Numbered from the stretch's first letter, positions 1 through 8,155 are shown. The stretch: DNA of 10,170 nucleotides from Clostridium sp. SCN 57-10 (GCA_001725215.1 MEFT01000031.1:1-10170), one strand, 5' to 3'. Notes: generated by a model not told the origin, from the letters alone. Translations and numbers: made by a program.

Positions 1-569
1 CCGAAGTCGGCAGGCGTCAGGTCGTCTGCGTCAATTTTGATGACAGCGATGTCGGTGTTCTCGTCCGCACCGATCAGCTTTGCGGTAAACGATCGTCCGT
101 CGTTAAGGCGGACTTTAATTTCGGTCGATTCATCCACAACGTGGTGGTTTGTGATGATGTAGCCGTCCTTGGTCATTACGATGCCGGTGCCCGAACCTTC
201 CCCGCTCTGCCCGTACGGCGTCGTCACGGCCACATTGATCGCAACAACCGACGGAACAGCTTTCTGAAAAATCTGGGGTAGCGTCATGGCGGTTTCATCA
301 TAGGTGGGCAGATAGACGGTGCCTGAGGTGCCGGGTGTTACGCCGAGACTGCTGTTTTGATTGTTCGGTTCGCGCCCGGTGCGCTGCAGGTAGAAGTCGT
401 AGCCGACGATGGAGCCGGCGCCCACCGCAGCGATCAGCACGAGAGCGACGACGGTCTTTGCGAGGGCGCGCCAGACATGGGCATGAGACTTGCGCGCCTT
501 TGGCGCGGGGGGATAGTAGCCTTGCGAAAAGTTTTCAAAGCTGCCATTATTCCAATCATTCTGGCTCAT
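1..569 (-). CDS. htrA: HtrA/DegP-family membrane-anchored serine protease, N-terminal part (cut by window edge)
   Basis: A trypsin-like protease of the HtrA family, which normally degrades or refolds damaged proteins at the outer face of the membrane. About 189 codons are visible and the gene continues past position 1. Residues 1-40 form a short polar, cytoplasmic-looking tail. Residues about 36-57 form one hydrophobic segment (TVVALVLIAAVG) acting as an uncleaved anchor. A Ser/Thr/Gly-rich linker follows, and the protease fold begins near residue 97 (LPQIFQKAVPSVV). GEGSGTGIVMTKDGYIITNHHVV (residues about 123-145) carries the catalytic His143, and NTDIAVIKI carries the catalytic Asp173. The catalytic Ser and the PDZ domain would lie outside the window. 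The start is set by AAGGAGG (complement of 578-584), 8 nt upstream of ATG. The gene is divergent from the transketolase operon. A CATAAT (complement of 600-605) is a possible -10, but I find no convincing -35. The family call is secure; the exact paralogue is not. Confidence 0.93.
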   Translation of the reverse strand, partial: MSQNDWNNGSFENFSQGYYPPAPKARKSHAHVWRALAKTVVALVLIAAVGAGSIVGYDFYLQRTGREPNNQNSSLGVTPGTSGTVYLPTYDETAMTLPQIFQKAVPSVVAINVAVTTPYGQSGEGSGTGIVMTKDGYIITNHHVVDESTEIKVRLNDGRSFTAKLIGADENTDIAVIKIDADDLTPADF

Positions 570-714
570 GATAAATGCCTCCTTGGTTTGTATGAGCTTA
601 TTATGCGCGGGAATTGTGAAAGACGCATGACGCGATTTAAAATAATTTGTAAAGGTCGGAAAAAATCACCTTTGCGCGGCTTTTCATGTATTTTCTCTTT
701 CTTACAATCTGACA

Positions 715-743
715 TTGAAAGCGCGCGCGAAATTTGTTATGAT
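715..743 (+). promoter_or_regulatory. Sigma-A-like promoter for the transketolase operon
   Basis: TTGAAA (715-720), a 17-nt spacer, then TATGAT (738-743). Transcription would start near 750. This leaves a leader of only about 33 nt before the preferred ATG at 783 and about 18 nt before the alternative ATG at 768. The spacing is ideal and the region is divergent and non-coding, which supports the call. Confidence 0.65.
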
Positions 744-782
744 AAGAATACCATAGAATGATGTTAAATGGCAGGTGCAGTT

Positions 783-1622
783 ATGGAAAAAAATAAAAAG
801 CTCCGCGTTTTTGCGGAGGAGATACGCGTAGAGACACTCAAAGAGCTCGCCCACCTCGGCTTTGGCCATGTAGGCGGTTCCATGAGCGTTGTTGAAACGC
901 TTGCCGTGCTTTACGGCGAAGAAATGCGCATTGACCCCCAAAACCCCGAGTGGGAAGACCGCGACAAGCTGGTCATGTCCAAGGGGCACGCCGGCCCCGC
1001 CCTTTACGCGACGCTTGCGCTGCTTGGCTATTTCCCGCTTGAAGAGCTGCTGACGCTCAACCGCGGCGGCACCAATCTGCCGAGCCACTGTGACCGCCTT
1101 AAGACGGTCGGCGTTGACATGACGACCGGCTCGCTCGGACAGGGCATCTCGCTCGCATGCGGACTGGCGATCGGCAACCGCATGATGGGACGCGACGCGT
1201 ACACCTATCTTGTGCTTGGCGACGGCGAGTGCAACGAGGGTCAGGTGTGGGAGGGCGCAATGTTTGCCTCGCAGTTTAAGCTTGACAACCTCATCGCGTT
1301 TGTCGACCTGAACAAGCAGCAGCTTGACGGCAAGTGTGACGACGTGATGCATCTCGGCGACATGGTGGACAAGTTCACCGCCTTCGGCTGGAACACCCTG
1401 AAGGTCGACGGACACGACATTGACGAGGTTCAGGCAGCGGTGCGCGCCGGCAAGGCGACACACGGCAAGCCCACGATGATCGTGCTCGACACCGAAAAGG
1501 GACGCGGCTGCGCGCTTGCAGAGGGCAAGGTCCCCAACCATCATATCGCCTTTACGGCGGAGGAAATCGCCCCGTCGCTCGTTCAGGCGGAGGCCGCGCT
1601 CGAAGCGGCAAGAAAGGCGTAG
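783..1622 (+). CDS. Transketolase, N-terminal (ThDP-binding) subunit
   Basis: First half of a split transketolase (279 aa). Together with the next gene it should transfer two-carbon ketol units in the non-oxidative pentose-phosphate pathway, in the cytoplasm. Visible hallmarks: GFGHVGG (His29), SKGHAGPALY (His69), TTGSLGQG (114-121) and the thiamine-diphosphate/Mg motif GDGECNEGQVWE (from 146) completed by Asn177 in VDLNKQQ. Length and content match the N-terminal family rather than a full transketolase of about 650 aa. I chose ATG 783 because AGGTG lies 5 nt upstream and the protein then begins at the usual family position. ATG 768 is in frame but has no Shine-Dalgarno and would be very close to the predicted transcript start. 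It is followed after 11 nt by the C-terminal subunit gene, so the two are translated from one message. A DXP-synthase-like role is less likely because DXP synthase is a single long chain. Confidence 0.95.
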   Translation: MEKNKKLRVFAEEIRVETLKELAHLGFGHVGGSMSVVETLAVLYGEEMRIDPQNPEWEDRDKLVMSKGHAGPALYATLALLGYFPLEELLTLNRGGTNLPSHCDRLKTVGVDMTTGSLGQGISLACGLAIGNRMMGRDAYTYLVLGDGECNEGQVWEGAMFASQFKLDNLIAFVDLNKQQLDGKCDDVMHLGDMVDKFTAFGWNTLKVDGHDIDEVQAAVRAGKATHGKPTMIVLDTEKGRGCALAEGKVPNHHIAFTAEEIAPSLVQAEAALEAARKA

Positions 1623-1633
1623 GAGGCACGACC

Positions 1634-2605
1634 ATGAATTATCAGGTAAAATCGGTTTTTGAAAAAGAAAAGCGTGAAATGCGCGCCGTTTACTGCGCGA
1701 CGCTGCAGGAGCTTGCCCGCGAAGATAAGCGCATCGCCATTCTGGACGCCGACCTCGTCGGATCCTCGGGCACAAAGCCCTTCTTTCAAGAGTTCCCCGA
1801 GCGCGCGATCGACTGCGGTATTCAAGAGGCCAATATGATCGGTACGGCAGCGGGCATGTCGGCGGCCGGCATGGTGCCGTTCGCCCATTCGTTCGGCCCC
1901 TTCGCCACGCGTCGCTGCCTCGACCAGATTTTCATTTCGTGCGCCTATGCAAAGCTTAATGTGCGCATCGTAGGCTCTGACCCCGGTATAACGGCGGCGT
2001 ATAACGGCGGCACGCATATGCCGTTTGAAGATATGGGCGTGCTCATGTCGATTCCGCAGATCACGCTGGTCGAGCCGTGTGACACCGTGCAGCTTGAGTG
2101 GCTCATTCGCGAGCTGCAAAATGCCTACGGTGTTTACTATATCCGCATGATGCGCAAGTTGCCGCTTTCGGTTTACGAGCCGGGCTCGCGCTTTGAGCTT
2201 GGCAAGATCCCCGTGCTGCGCGACGGCGCGGACGTCTGTATCGTCGCGTCGGGCATCATGGTGGCGGAGGCGCTGCGCGCCGCCGAGCAACTGGCCGAAA
2301 AGGGTATCTCGGCCGCCGTACTCAACGCGTTTACCTGGAAGCCGATGGACGACGAACGCCTGGCCGAATACACGGCCAAGTGCGGCTGCTTTGTCACGGC
2401 GGAGAATCATAACGTCATTGGCGGCCTCGGTTCGGCCGTTGCCTCGTCGCTAGCCAAGCACAGCCCCGCGCCGGTTGAGATGGTGGGTATTTACGACAGC
2501 TTCGGCGAGGTCGGCACGGAAAGCTGGCTGCGTGAGCGCTTTAACCTGACCGACAGCGCCATTGTTGCGGCGGCGGAACGCGCGATTGCGCGCAAAGCGC
2601 GATAA
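1634..2605 (+). CDS. Transketolase, C-terminal (pyrimidine-binding) subunit
   Basis: Second half of the split transketolase (323 aa). It contains the pyrimidine-binding domain (residues about 15-180) with the catalytic Glu65 in DCGIQEANMIGTAAGM, which activates thiamine diphosphate held mainly by the N-terminal subunit. It also has the substrate-side stretch GGTHMPFEDMG (His128). The C-terminal transketolase domain (about 195-315) includes VLNAFTWKPMD and TAENHNVIGGLG. The start is supported by AGGAGG (1622-1627), which overlaps the stop codon of the upstream gene, so translation is probably coupled. No clear terminator follows the stop: a CGCGC-AAA-GCGCG hairpin at 2589-2601 lies within the coding end and is followed by an A-rich rather than a T-rich run. 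Confidence 0.95.
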   Translation: MNYQVKSVFEKEKREMRAVYCATLQELAREDKRIAILDADLVGSSGTKPFFQEFPERAIDCGIQEANMIGTAAGMSAAGMVPFAHSFGPFATRRCLDQIFISCAYAKLNVRIVGSDPGITAAYNGGTHMPFEDMGVLMSIPQITLVEPCDTVQLEWLIRELQNAYGVYYIRMMRKLPLSVYEPGSRFELGKIPVLRDGADVCIVASGIMVAEALRAAEQLAEKGISAAVLNAFTWKPMDDERLAEYTAKCGCFVTAENHNVIGGLGSAVASSLAKHSPAPVEMVGIYDSFGEVGTESWLRERFNLTDSAIVAAAERAIARKAR

Positions 2606-2620
2606 AGCACAAAAAAATGC

Positions 2621-2649
2621 TTGCAAAAATGCGGCTTGTGTGGTAAAAT
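2621..2649 (+). promoter_or_regulatory. Extended -10 promoter for secG(-proS)
   Basis: TTGCAA (2621-2626), a 17-nt spacer, then TAAAAT (2644-2649). A TG at 2641-2642 forms an extended -10 element. Transcription would begin near 2656, giving a leader of about 105 nt before secG. The element begins 16 nt after the transketolase stop, so secG need not depend on read-through. Confidence 0.65.
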
Positions 2650-2664
2650 CTATTTTGCTGTATA

Positions 2665-2741
2665 GGTTCCATTTTTGGGGCCGTTTCACCAACAATCCGG
2701 CGTGCCGCGGGCCTGAACTGCGCGGCTGACCGCTGATGCGG
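2665..2741 (+). promoter_or_regulatory. Structured secG mRNA leader with three hairpins (candidate)
   Basis: Three consecutive hairpins can be drawn. The first is 2665-2670 (GGTTCC) with 2677-2682 (GGGGCC), a 6-bp stem with two G-U pairs. The second is 2704-2709 (GCCGCG) with 2721-2726 (CGCGGC), loop of 11 nt. The third is 2730-2733 (CCGC) with 2738-2741 (GCGG), loop TGAT. The first competes with an alternative pairing, GCCG (2680-2683) with CGGC (2698-2701). The third hairpin ends 7 nt before the GGGGG ribosome-binding site (2749-2753), so the structure could affect translation. I do not recognise a known riboswitch class. The region is G+C-rich, so some pairing is expected by chance. Confidence 0.35.
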
Positions 2742-2761
2742 GACAACAGGGGGTAATTATT

Positions 2762-2992
2762 ATGGTAGAAACCATTCTTACGGTCATTCAGCTTATCGTT
2801 TGTCTTGTGCTCACGTTGTCCGTGCTTTTCCAGAGCGGCAAGCAGGCCGGTCTTTCGGGCGCGATTGATGGCATCGCAGACACCTTCTTCGGCAAGAATA
2901 AGGCCCGCTCGATCGACGCGAAGCTTGCGAAGGTCACGAGCGCGACGGCGATCATCTTCATCGTGCTTACCTTTGTTCTTACCCTGATCTAA
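2762..2992 (+). CDS. secG: Preprotein translocase subunit SecG
   Basis: Small integral membrane subunit (76 aa) of the SecYEG channel, which assists protein export. Two transmembrane segments are visible, residues about 3-22 (ILTVIQLIVCLVLTLSVLFQ) and about 57-76. They are separated by the family-typical loop with QSGKQAGLSGAI and a GIADTFFGKNKAR stretch. Length and topology are normal for Gram-positive SecG. The start is ATG 2762 with GGGGG 8 nt upstream. It lies 68 nt before proS and probably shares its transcript. The structured leader before it is described separately. Confidence 0.95.
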   Translation: MVETILTVIQLIVCLVLTLSVLFQSGKQAGLSGAIDGIADTFFGKNKARSIDAKLAKVTSATAIIFIVLTFVLTLI

Positions 2993-3011
2993 GCGCGTTT
3001 ACAGCTTTTGA

Positions 3012-3033
3012 GACCGCCGCGTAAGCGGCGGTC
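3012..3033 (+). terminator. GNRA-looped hairpin between secG and proS (weak or partial terminator)
   Basis: Perfect 9-bp stem GACCGCCGC / GCGGCGGTC closed by a GTAA (GNRA-type) tetraloop. The sequence after it, TACTTATAT, is only moderately U-rich, so termination is probably incomplete. I find no convincing promoter between this hairpin and proS, so proS likely depends on read-through from secG. The hairpin may instead protect or process the secG message. Confidence 0.45.
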
Positions 3034-3060
3034 TACTTATATGAAAAGGAATGGATCAAC

Positions 3061-4500
3061 ATGGCAGACAACAAAAAGCAGGTCACGGCGATTACCTCCA
3101 TGGATGAGGATTTCGCGCAGTGGTACACCGACATCGTGAAGAAGGCCGAGCTGGTCGATTATTCGAGCGTGCGCGGCTGCGTTGTCATCCGACCTTACGG
3201 GTATGCCATCTGGGAAAACATTCAGAAGATTTTCGATAAAATGATCAAGGACACCGGTCACGAAAACGTGTCCATGCCGATGTTTATCCCCGAATCGCTG
3301 CTCCAGAAAGAAAAGGATCATGTAGAGGGCTTCGCGCCTGAGGTCGCGTGGGTGACGCACGGCGGCAGCGAAAAGCTGGAAGAACGCCTTTGCGTGCGAC
3401 CGACGTCGGAAACGCTGTTCTGCGAGCATTACGCGCACATCATCCAGTCCTACCGCGACCTGCCCAAACTGTATAACCAATGGTGCAGCGTTGTACGCTG
3501 GGAGAAGACCACGCGCCCGTTCCTCCGTTCGCGTGAGTTCCTCTGGCAGGAGGGGCATACCGTGCACGAAACCGAGGAGGAGGCGCGCGGCGAGACCCTC
3601 ATGATTCTCGGCTTTTATGCGAAGCTGCTGGAGGAGTATCTCTGCATCCCCGTTATTAAGGGACGCAAGACCGATAAAGAGAAGTTCGCGGGCGCGCTTG
3701 AAACATATACCGTCGAGGCCATGATGCACGACGGCAAAGCGCTGCAGAGCGCCACGAGCCACTATTTCGGACAGGGCTTTGCCAAGGCGTTTGACATGAG
3801 CTTTGCCGACCGCAACAACAATCAGGCCTATGTGCACCAGACCTCTTGGGGCCTTTCGACCCGCCTCATCGGCGGCATCATTATGACGCACGGCGACAAC
3901 AGCGGCCTTGTGCTGCCGCCCGCCGTCGCGCCTGTGCAGGTCGTCATCATCCCCATTGCCGCGCACAAGCCGGGCGTTACTGAAAAGGCACGCGAGGTGG
4001 CAGAGGGACTGCGCGCCGCGGGGCTGCGCGTCAAGGTCGACGAGAGCGAAAACTCGCCGGGCTGGAAGTTTGCAGAGCATGAGATGCGCGGCGTACCGCT
4101 GCGCCTTGAAATCGGCCCGCGCGACATTGAAAACGGCGTATGCGTGCTTGTGCGGCGTGACAGCGGCGAGAAAATCACGGCCTCGCTCGACGGACTTACC
4201 GATGTGATCAACACGCAGCTTACCGCGTTTGCCGACGCCATCCGCGAGAAGGCACGCGCCAATCTTGAGGGCAATATCGTAGAAGCGCGCAGCATCGAGG
4301 AAATGAAGCAGGCGCTTGTCGGGCGCGCGCGCTTTGTCAAAGCGATGTGGTGCGGCGACGAAGCCTGTGAGCTTGCGGTCAAGGAACAAACGGGCATGCC
4401 GTCTCGTTGCATCCCGCTTGCGCAGGAACAGCTGAGCGACGTATGCGCCGTTTGCGGAAAGCCCGCCAAGCACATGGTAGTTTACGGCATCGCCTATTAA
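3061..4500 (+). CDS. proS: Prolyl-tRNA synthetase, archaeal/eukaryal type
   Basis: Class II synthetase (479 aa) that charges tRNA-Pro with proline in the cytoplasm. Visible elements: the proline-site RPTSE (113-117); class II motif 2 around R152 (RPFLRSREFLWQEGHT); motif 3 region TRLIGG through MTHGDNSGLVLPP (about 267-287); an anticodon-binding domain (about 291-400); and a C-terminal module with Cys431, Cys436, Cys462 and Cys465 that fits a zinc site. The chain ends in Tyr (VVYGIAY), typical of this ProRS type. There is no inserted editing domain between motifs 2 and 3, unlike the longer bacterial type of about 570 aa. Many Clostridia, Mycoplasma and Thermus carry this form. AAGGA at 3046-3050 lies 10 nt before the ATG. 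No T-box leader is present in the 68-nt gap, and a strong terminator follows the stop. Confidence 0.96.
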   Translation: MADNKKQVTAITSMDEDFAQWYTDIVKKAELVDYSSVRGCVVIRPYGYAIWENIQKIFDKMIKDTGHENVSMPMFIPESLLQKEKDHVEGFAPEVAWVTHGGSEKLEERLCVRPTSETLFCEHYAHIIQSYRDLPKLYNQWCSVVRWEKTTRPFLRSREFLWQEGHTVHETEEEARGETLMILGFYAKLLEEYLCIPVIKGRKTDKEKFAGALETYTVEAMMHDGKALQSATSHYFGQGFAKAFDMSFADRNNNQAYVHQTSWGLSTRLIGGIIMTHGDNSGLVLPPAVAPVQVVIIPIAAHKPGVTEKAREVAEGLRAAGLRVKVDESENSPGWKFAEHEMRGVPLRLEIGPRDIENGVCVLVRRDSGEKITASLDGLTDVINTQLTAFADAIREKARANLEGNIVEARSIEEMKQALVGRARFVKAMWCGDEACELAVKEQTGMPSRCIPLAQEQLSDVCAVCGKPAKHMVVYGIAY

Positions 4501-4503
4501 GCG

Positions 4504-4536
4504 AAAGCCCGCCTCTCGTCGGAGGCGGGCTTTCTT
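4504..4536 (+). terminator. Rho-independent terminator of proS
   Basis: 12-bp perfect stem: 4504-4515 (AAAGCCCGCCTC) pairs with 4522-4533 (GAGGCGGGCTTT), with a 6-nt loop TCGTCG, followed by TTTCTTA. It begins 3 nt after the proS stop codon. Confidence 0.88.
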
Positions 4537-4577
4537 ACATCGGTTGACATTATATTAATGCGTTGAAGGAGAATAAG

Positions 4578-5036
4578 ATGATAAGAACAGCGGGTGTGAA
4601 TGACGTTGACGGCATCGTAGAGCTGCGAATCAAGCTGCTTCATGAGATAAACACGAATGCGGGGCAGTATGACTGGGCTGCATATGCGCGCGCACTAAAA
4701 GATTTTCTTTGTATGGGTTTGTCGCAGGGAACGGCTATTGCATATCTGGCGGAGGAACAAGAGAGCATCGTAGCGTTCACCCTCATGTGTTTCGGCCGCT
4801 GCATTCCGCTTCTTTCTGATTTCGACGGCAAAACGGCGCTGCTGACCGATATGTATACTGCCCCGCCATATCGCCGCAGAGGAGTGGGTACGGCGCTTTT
4901 AAGCCGCACGATGGAACAGGCAAAATCGCTGGGATATAAAAAAGTGATACTGCACGCTACCGAATCGGGAAGAGCGTTGTATCAAAACTATGGATTTCGC
5001 GATGTGAGCGGCGAAATGGCATATAAATTTCAGTGA
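4578..5036 (+). CDS. GNAT-family N-acetyltransferase (substrate unknown)
   Basis: Acetyl-CoA-dependent acetyltransferase of the GCN5-related family (152 aa). The acetyl-CoA-binding motif A is visible as YTAPPYRRRGVGTALL (residues about 94-109), with the R/Q-x-x-G-x-G signature RRGVG. It is followed by the amphipathic helix MEQAKSLGY and a C-terminal ALYQNYGF segment typical of the fold. ATG 4578 is chosen because AAGGAG (4566-4571) lies 6 nt upstream; an in-frame TTG at 4563 overlaps that site and is unlikely. A TTGACA (4544-4549) precedes it, but no matching -10 lies at proper spacing, so the promoter is unclear. The gene sits alone between terminators. It uses more AT-ending codons than its neighbours, which could mean separate acquisition. 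The substrate (amino group of a protein, antibiotic or small molecule) cannot be read from the sequence. Confidence 0.88.
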   Translation: MIRTAGVNDVDGIVELRIKLLHEINTNAGQYDWAAYARALKDFLCMGLSQGTAIAYLAEEQESIVAFTLMCFGRCIPLLSDFDGKTALLTDMYTAPPYRRRGVGTALLSRTMEQAKSLGYKKVILHATESGRALYQNYGFRDVSGEMAYKFQ

Positions 5037-5077
5037 CTACATGCGTGAAGTAAGTCCGGGCGGGCTTTGCGGATGTA

Positions 5078-5129
5078 TATGTGCCGCCATGAAGTGGCGG
5101 ACATAGCTTCTGCTCCGCACCATTTTTTT
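5078..5129 (+). terminator. Possible terminator of the acetyltransferase gene, with two competing folds
   Basis: One fold pairs 5078-5082 and 5084-5089 with 5095-5105 (11 bp, one bulged G, loop TGAAG). An alternative fold pairs 5094-5101 with TCCGCAC (5114-5120), one bulge. It ends 2 nt before a T7 run (5123-5129), which would make a Rho-independent terminator. A second T-rich stretch follows at 5131-5140. The stems are imperfect, so the assignment is tentative. Confidence 0.4.
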
Positions 5130-5191
5130 ACTTATTTTTTCGTAGAGCGGTGTGCGTAGTACGGCATCGGTACGCGCGTAAGAAGATATAC

Positions 5192-5238
5192 AAAAGAAAC
5201 GGCGGCGCATGAAAGAGATGGGCCGCCGTTTCTTTTTC
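5192..5238 (+). terminator. Strong hairpin terminator upstream of the RNase J promoter
   Basis: Stem 5196-5206 (GAAACGGCGGC) pairs perfectly with 5222-5232 (GCCGCCGTTTC). It is extended by A-T pairs to 5193/5235, with a 15-nt loop, and followed by T-rich sequence. On the opposite strand the stem is followed by TTTTG, so it may work in both directions. It lies about 155 nt after the acetyltransferase stop and insulates the RNase J gene. Confidence 0.75.
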
Positions 5239-5244
5239 GACTTG

Positions 5245-5294
5245 TTTTTTGGCAATGCGATGGTATGCTCAAATAAAAAATTGCTTTTTTGGCA
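5245..5294 (+). repeat. Direct repeat TTTTTTGGCA, two copies 40 bp apart, in the RNase J promoter region
   Basis: Exact 10-bp copies at 5245-5254 and 5285-5294, each with ATG at the same offset downstream. Between them is an inverted repeat, GTATGC (5263-5268) and GCATAC (5292-5297), enclosing AAAAAA-TTGC-TTTTTT. The second copy overlaps the promoter spacer, so the arrangement resembles an operator or DNA-bending element. The low complexity of the T runs weakens the case. Confidence 0.4.
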
Positions 5295-5309
5295 TACTTA
5301 TGATAAGAT
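5281..5309 (+). promoter_or_regulatory. Promoter for RNase J
   Basis: TTGCTT (5281-5286), a 17-nt spacer, then TAAGAT (5304-5309), within an AT-rich stretch just after a strong terminator. Predicted transcript start is near 5316, giving a leader of about 184 nt before the preferred start at 5500. An alternative overlapping pair, TTGGCA (5289-5294) with ATTATC (5312-5317), is possible. Confidence 0.55.
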
Positions 5310-5393
5310 AAATTATCTGAAGGATTTTGCCGTACGCGCGAGCATTGCTGCGCGGCGGTTTTGATATTACATGGCAGTCCCAAAATCACAAAG

Positions 5394-5437
5394 CGAGGGT
5401 TGGCCGTTGGTTCCTCGAGAAGGAGTCAGCTTTTTTT
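5394..5437 (+). promoter_or_regulatory. Candidate attenuator in the RNase J leader
   Basis: A terminator-like hairpin: 5406-5415 (GTTGGTTCCT) pairs with 5421-5430 (AGGAGTCAGC), 10 bp including three G-U pairs. It has a CGAGA loop and is followed immediately by T7 (5431-5437). An earlier segment, CGAGG (5394-5398), can instead pair with CCTCG (5413-5417), which would break the terminator stem. A separate upstream hairpin at 5335-5354 (8 bp, one bulge) precedes it. Mutually exclusive folds ahead of a U tract inside a long leader are the usual layout of transcription attenuation. What signal would be sensed is not apparent, and no known riboswitch is recognised. Confidence 0.4.
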
Positions 5438-5499
5438 GTGTTGCGCCAAGCGACCTCGTATCACGTACTGCCGCAATGATCACGGAGAATGGAGAACGT

Positions 5500-7494
<1,995 letters not shown>

Positions 7495-7562
7495 GATAGC
7501 CGAAGGAGGATGTTTACATGCTCCTTCTTATCCGGACGAAACATCTCTTTCTTAGCAAACGA

Positions 7563-7590
7563 AAAGGCCGCGCCCAAAGGCGCGGCCTTT
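7563..7590. terminator. Bidirectional terminator between rnjA and folT
   Basis: 12-bp perfect stem: 7563-7574 (AAAGGCCGCGCC) pairs with 7579-7590 (GGCGCGGCCTTT), loop CAAA. On the minus strand it is followed by a further T-rich run (TTCGTTTG). Its position between two convergent stop codons fits termination from both sides. Confidence 0.88.
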
Positions 7591-7604
7591 CGTATTAAAC
7601 TGGG

Positions 7605-8123
7605 TTACTGCGCACCCGTCGTTTTTTCGAGCTGCTTTTTAATGGGGCGCCCTGCGAAGTAAATTACGGCAGTCTGCGCAATGATCCACAGCGCGCGCAC
7701 GGGCAGCTTGGCGAGCAGCACGGCCTTATACGGCGTGCCGTAGAGCAGTGAAATCCAAATGGGATTAAGCCCTAAATCGACGATGACGGTCACGCAAAGA
7801 GCGGCGAGAAATGCGCGCTTGAGGGTAACCTCGCGCCCGCGCAGCACGAGGCTGTACAGAGCGCCGCGTACGCCTGCCGAAAGTGTGAAAAGCGGGGTGA
7901 ACGTAAGTCCGCCTGAGTTAAGCAGCATTCCGAGCACATCCGCACAGACTGTGACAAGCGCCGCCACCAGAGGCGAAAGCACCATACCGGCTACGGCATT
8001 CGGCAGAAACTGCAGGCTGAGACGGTCGATGTTGCCCGGCGTAAAAAAGTAAAACAAACGTGCGCAGACAATGTCGAGCGCAACGAGCAATGCGCATAGG
8101 GTCAATGTCTTGGTTTTTGACAT
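7605..8123 (-). CDS. folT: ECF transporter S component, folate family (FolT-like)
   Basis: Substrate-binding membrane subunit (172 aa) of an energy-coupling-factor vitamin importer. It would work with the shared EcfA/EcfA'/EcfT module, which is encoded elsewhere. About five to six hydrophobic helices are visible. Family-typical stretches are RLSLQFLPNAVAGMVLSP (residues about 34-51), FTPLFTLSAGVRGALYSL (about 75-92) and LAKLPVRALW (about 137-146). These resemble folate-type S components more than riboflavin or biotin ones, but substrate assignment by eye is moderate. The start is ATG at 8123 with AAGGAGG (complement of 8134-8140) 10 nt upstream. An in-frame ATG at 8147 has no such site and would encode the ribosome-binding site. 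The leader appears to be only about 26 nt, too short for a tetrahydrofolate riboswitch. The gene is divergent from gdpP. Confidence 0.88.
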   Translation of the reverse strand: MSKTKTLTLCALLVALDIVCARLFYFFTPGNIDRLSLQFLPNAVAGMVLSPLVAALVTVCADVLGMLLNSGGLTFTPLFTLSAGVRGALYSLVLRGREVTLKRAFLAALCVTVIVDLGLNPIWISLLYGTPYKAVLLAKLPVRALWIIAQTAVIYFAGRPIKKQLEKTTGAQ

Positions 8124-8155
8124 GGGTTTGTGTCCTCCTTCCATCAAGTGACCTC

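Noticed and set aside
335..761. Two plus-strand open frames (78 and 134 aa) over the htrA start and the intergenic region
   Set aside because: They are antisense to the htrA coding sequence or cross the transketolase promoter, and have no ribosome-binding site.
702..1775. 357-aa open frame on the minus strand opposite the transketolase gene
   Set aside because: It lies antisense to a gene with clear ThDP motifs, has no family motifs or ribosome-binding site, and arises from the codon bias of the real gene.
2727..2747. Fluoride-riboswitch-like CTGATG in the secG leader
   Set aside because: The upstream half of the motif and its pseudoknot partner are missing.
2993..3060. T-box leader for proS
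   Set aside because: The gap is only 68 nt, with no T-box sequence or specifier stem.
3037..4473. 478-aa open frame on the minus strand opposite proS
   Set aside because: It mirrors proS almost exactly. Long antisense frames are expected in GC-biased genes, and the protein has no recognisable domain.
4544..4549. Perfect TTGACA -35 before the acetyltransferase
   Set aside because: At 17-18 nt downstream there is only the ribosome-binding site and no usable -10, so I do not call a promoter.
5037..5389. Minus-strand open frames of 72 and 85 aa in the gap before rnjA
   Set aside because: They read through the strong hairpin terminator at 5192-5238 and have no family-like sequence or good ribosome-binding site.
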